A stretch of DNA of 64,000 nucleotides from positions 46,624,966 through 46,688,965 of the forward strand of contig CM055109.1 in NCBI GenBank assembly GCA_029204225.1, given 5' to 3'. Positions 62,701-64,000 of this stretch are shown here, in pieces. The position numbers and the translations under genes were made by a program. The notes below the pieces were generated by a model, which searched no databases, had not been told where the DNA came from, and was given only the letters and a program-made list of their open reading frames with translations. Positions within the stretch are counted from its first letter, which is position 1, and the number at the start of each line of letters is the position of its first letter. Origin of the DNA: Diphasiastrum complanatum. Its lineage: Eukaryota > Streptophyta > Lycopodiopsida > Lycopodiales > Lycopodiaceae.

Positions 62701-64000
62701 AAGACTGGGGGCCAGATTCATTATAAGCAAGCTATTGTGTGATAAGTTTCAAGGAAAGAGTCAGGCTACTTTTTAGATTTGAGAAAAGGAGAGTCTGACT
62801 ATGACACTAAGAAGTATGTAGAGTTGACTTCTCAAAAGCCAGGCATTGTGGACAGAAGAAATACTTTGCAAGATCAGATTCTCCTGCACAAAGAACGGAA
62901 GTTAAAAAAGGTCAAGAAAGTATCTACTAAAGTTCAAGCAAGAAATACCCATCCACTATTGCTAAATGGATGGAAAATAGAATGTTGAAAGATTACGTTG
63001 TTGTTCCTCGATTGTACCAGGATGCATTCTCCAAATTTTCCAGCCCATCGATCATTCTATTCCTGTGAGTTGTCCGAGTCATTAGCTCATCAAGCATGTA
63101 TCTTTAATTCTAGTTTTTTGTAGATTTTGCAGGGATTTGAAGGGTCACTCTACCTGCCATGCATCTACCTATCTTCTGCCTTGAACTTGTCAGCTGGTCA
63201 TAATATTGCATAATTAAAAAACGATTAGCCCCTACAAATCTAAATAGTTAGTTACAATTTTAAGGCATTTAGTTTCTGTATATTTACTACACCTTTATGC
63301 TTTTATTATCTCTAATGACTTGCTATGCAGAGATTACACGAATCCGTACTTACCTGTTGCACCATCAGCAATTGACAGTAGTCTGGTTAGTTCTTTCTAC
63401 CCCAAGTACCCAGTGCATACATTCTTGGAAAGATGATGTCAATATTGTTCCATTGTGCTTATTGTACATTGGTTTCACTTTAGAAAGTTCCTTGTGCAGT
63501 CACAGAACTTCACTGTGGGACCTGACGGCAAACGGAAAGAGCCTGAGAGCAATGTTCTACTAGCCTCAATCGAAAATATGCAGTATGCTGTTACTATTGA
63601 TGTCATACACACGGTATGTGTGAACCACGAGTCGTCTTTATGATCAATCTGTATTTCAGCTTTCTTATAGACGCAGCCAGATTGAGGTTACTCAGCTGAT
63701 CGTTGTTACTGAAAAGATGGGCGTTCACCTTCTTTATGACATGTAGGTGTTCTCTGCTTTCGGGACAGTTCAAAAGATTGCCATTTTCGAAAAAAATGGT
63801 GGTTTCCAGGCTCTGGTGCAATATCCAGGTATTTGACCTGCTACAACTGGAATATTTTTTCTAAAAAGTGCACTTTGCTGTAGATGGAGCTACTTCATAA
63901 GAAATAATTCTTTGGAGGCTACAGGCTTCGTCTTTGCAGAAATTAGAGCTGCAACATTTGCTGACATAATGTTTGCTGAACAGCTTAAAACTCGCAGGGG
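53581..64000 (+). CDS. PTB-like: Polypyrimidine tract-binding protein homologue, PTB1/2-like (5' part)
   Basis: An RNA-binding splicing regulator of the plant PTB1/PTB2 type. Exons: join 53581-53766, 58557-58766, 59978-60040, 60157-60230, 60369-60464, 63331-63385, 63500-63613, 63747-63828. All are GT-AG and in frame, giving residues 1-293. RRM1 spans 18-100 with RNP2-like VLHVRNL and RNP1-like [11 protein letters not shown]2 spans about 116-205, from NVLLVTIEG to [16 protein letters not shown] linker [17 protein letters not shown] follows, and RRM3 begins at [13 protein letters not shown]. The family is about 400-420 aa, so the last third lies beyond the window. The start [14 protein letters not shown] matches family N-termini. 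Introns 1 (4.8 kb) and 5 (2.9 kb) carry transposon DNA. The assignment rests on my memory of Arabidopsis PTB1/PTB2. Confidence 0.92.
56742..56950. repeat. First copy of a duplicated segment in PTB intron 1
   Basis: Shares AATGGCTAGA(T/G)A(C/T)(T/C)CTAATTTCTTGA, then (T/C)TGATACCA(T/C)G and CATGATTGCATA(A/T)GATC with 57387-57600, in the same order. The TTTGATACCATGTG here resembles the primer site plus LTR start of a minus-strand copia-type element, so the pair may be old LTR-proximal remnants. Confidence 0.5.
56980..57381. mobile_element. 402-bp hAT-type MITE, 8-bp TSD CCTCGAAC
   Basis: Terminal inverted repeats CATACTTACCAGGGAAC and, reversed, CATAGTTACCGGGGAAC match at 15 of 17 positions. 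The 8-bp duplication CCTCGAAC is exact at 56972-56979 and 57382-57389, as for the hAT superfamily. The interior is full of GGGAAC/GTTCCC words in both orientations, possible transposase-binding subterminal repeats. No coding capacity. It lies in PTB intron 1, inside the second copy of an older repeat. Confidence 0.8.
57382..57600. repeat. Second copy of the duplicated segment in PTB intron 1
   Basis: Contains GCTCTGATACCA (57490-57501), the plus-strand form of an initiator tRNA-Met primer site. The body matches 56742-56950. It was separated from the first copy by the MITE insertion. Confidence 0.5.
58557..58766 (+). CDS. PTB-like: PTB exon 2
   Basis: Residues 63-132: [40 protein letters not shown] and the start of RRM2 up to SIDVLHL. 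Acceptor CTGCAG, donor GTAAGT. Confidence 0.93.
59978..60040 (+). CDS. PTB-like: PTB exon 3
   Basis: Residues 133-153: [20 protein letters not shown] plus Q, the middle of RRM2. Acceptor CTGCAG, donor GTCCCT (weak after the GT but consistent with the frame). Confidence 0.9.
60157..60230 (+). CDS. PTB-like: PTB exon 4
   Basis: Residues 154-177: [20 protein letters not shown] then RSIP, plus two bases of Arg178. Acceptor CTATAG, donor GTGAAA. Confidence 0.9.
60369..60464 (+). CDS. PTB-like: PTB exon 5
   Basis: Residues 179-209: [20 protein letters not shown] then [11 protein letters not shown], the end of RRM2. Acceptor ATTAG, donor GTGAAA. Confidence 0.92.
60790..61790 (+). pseudogene. Ty3/gypsy RT-RNase H-integrase relic in PTB intron 5
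   Basis: [22 protein letters not shown] then [24 protein letters not shown], with the catalytic LDD. Degraded RNase H follows ([16 protein letters not shown] with stops), then integrase zinc-region traces ([27 protein letters not shown]). Frames are broken by stops and shifts and no LTRs are seen. Same orientation as the host gene. Confidence 0.8.
61791..63330. other. Rest of PTB intron 5
   Basis: A stretch near 62535-62630 has a weak knuckle-like reading ([13 protein letters not shown]), so more Ty3 debris is possible. Other short frames (62779-62988) are not recognised. It ends at the exon 6 acceptor TATGCAG. Confidence 0.3.
63331..63385 (+). CDS. PTB-like: PTB exon 6
   Basis: Arg210 (completed) to 228: [18 protein letters not shown], the conserved RRM2-RRM3 linker. 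The donor GTTAGT after CTG is inferred from the phase of the next exon. Confidence 0.85.
63500..63613 (+). CDS. PTB-like: PTB exon 7
   Basis: Residues 229-266: [20 protein letters not shown] then [18 protein letters not shown], the start of RRM3. Acceptor TGTGCAG, donor GTATGT. Confidence 0.9.
63747..63828 (+). CDS. PTB-like: PTB exon 8
   Basis: Residues 267-293: [20 protein letters not shown] then QALVQYP, the middle of RRM3, plus one base of the next codon. Here the two parts that are split by an intron in RRM2 (exons 3 and 4) are fused. Confidence 0.9.
63940..64000 (+). CDS. PTB-like: Possible PTB exon 9 (cut by window edge, doubtful)
   Basis: After an acceptor-like TCTTTGCAG the phase-matched frame reads [20 protein letters not shown], open to the edge. 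The family expects a D-V-x-T-A-x-x-A-K-E-A-L-E-G-H pattern here. The match is poor, so this may be a false exon with the true one beyond the window. Confidence 0.3.

Overview
This window is nuclear DNA from a flowering plant. The evidence is two split genes with plant-specific orthologues, GT-AG introns of up to 8 kb, AT-rich intergenic DNA, and many Ty1/copia and Ty3/gypsy LTR retrotransposons primed by initiator tRNA-Met. The long TE-filled introns suit a large-genome angiosperm, but I cannot name the species.

Two host genes are present and divergently oriented. (1) On the minus strand, 27597 down to 3214, is a complete ten-exon gene for a novel plant SNARE of the NPSN11/NPSN13 type. It encodes 270 aa, with a Qb SNARE motif and a C-terminal membrane anchor. 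All ten exons join in frame. (2) On the plus strand, from 53581 and running off the right edge, are the first eight exons (about 293 residues, possibly a ninth exon) of a polypyrimidine tract-binding protein of the plant PTB1/PTB2 type. It has RRM1, RRM2 and the start of RRM3.

Layout: 1-3213, copia relic, hairpin and decayed DNA downstream of NPSN. 3214-27597, the NPSN gene. Its intron 7 carries hAT-like non-autonomous elements and a copia gag relic. Its 8-kb intron 1 carries a Ty3 relic and a 4.6-kb copia element with 5-bp target-site duplications. 27598-31302, the NPSN upstream region, a tRNA-like SINE and a long CT microsatellite. 31303-40214, a Ty3/gypsy-type composite with 485-bp LTRs. 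Its pol lies on the strand opposite to its LTRs, polypurine tract and protease, and it has a long unidentified extra ORF. 41072-43307, a CT microsatellite and AT-rich DNA. 43308-49168, an intact copia element with apparently identical 653-bp LTRs and an uninterrupted 1316-aa gag-pol. 49169-53580, decayed repeats, a copia relic and the PTB 5' region with a GA repeat. 53581-64000, the PTB gene. Its intron 1 holds a 402-bp hAT-type MITE with an 8-bp target-site duplication, and its intron 5 a Ty3 relic.

The host genes are ordinary housekeeping genes: SNARE-mediated membrane fusion and RNA-binding splicing control. The most notable signals are in the mobile DNA: the young, apparently competent copia element, the strand-scrambled Ty3 composite with its extra ORF, and short hAT-like elements whose ends carry self-complementary words that differ between copies. 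I found no CRISPR, rRNA, bacterial operon or clearly new defence-type system.
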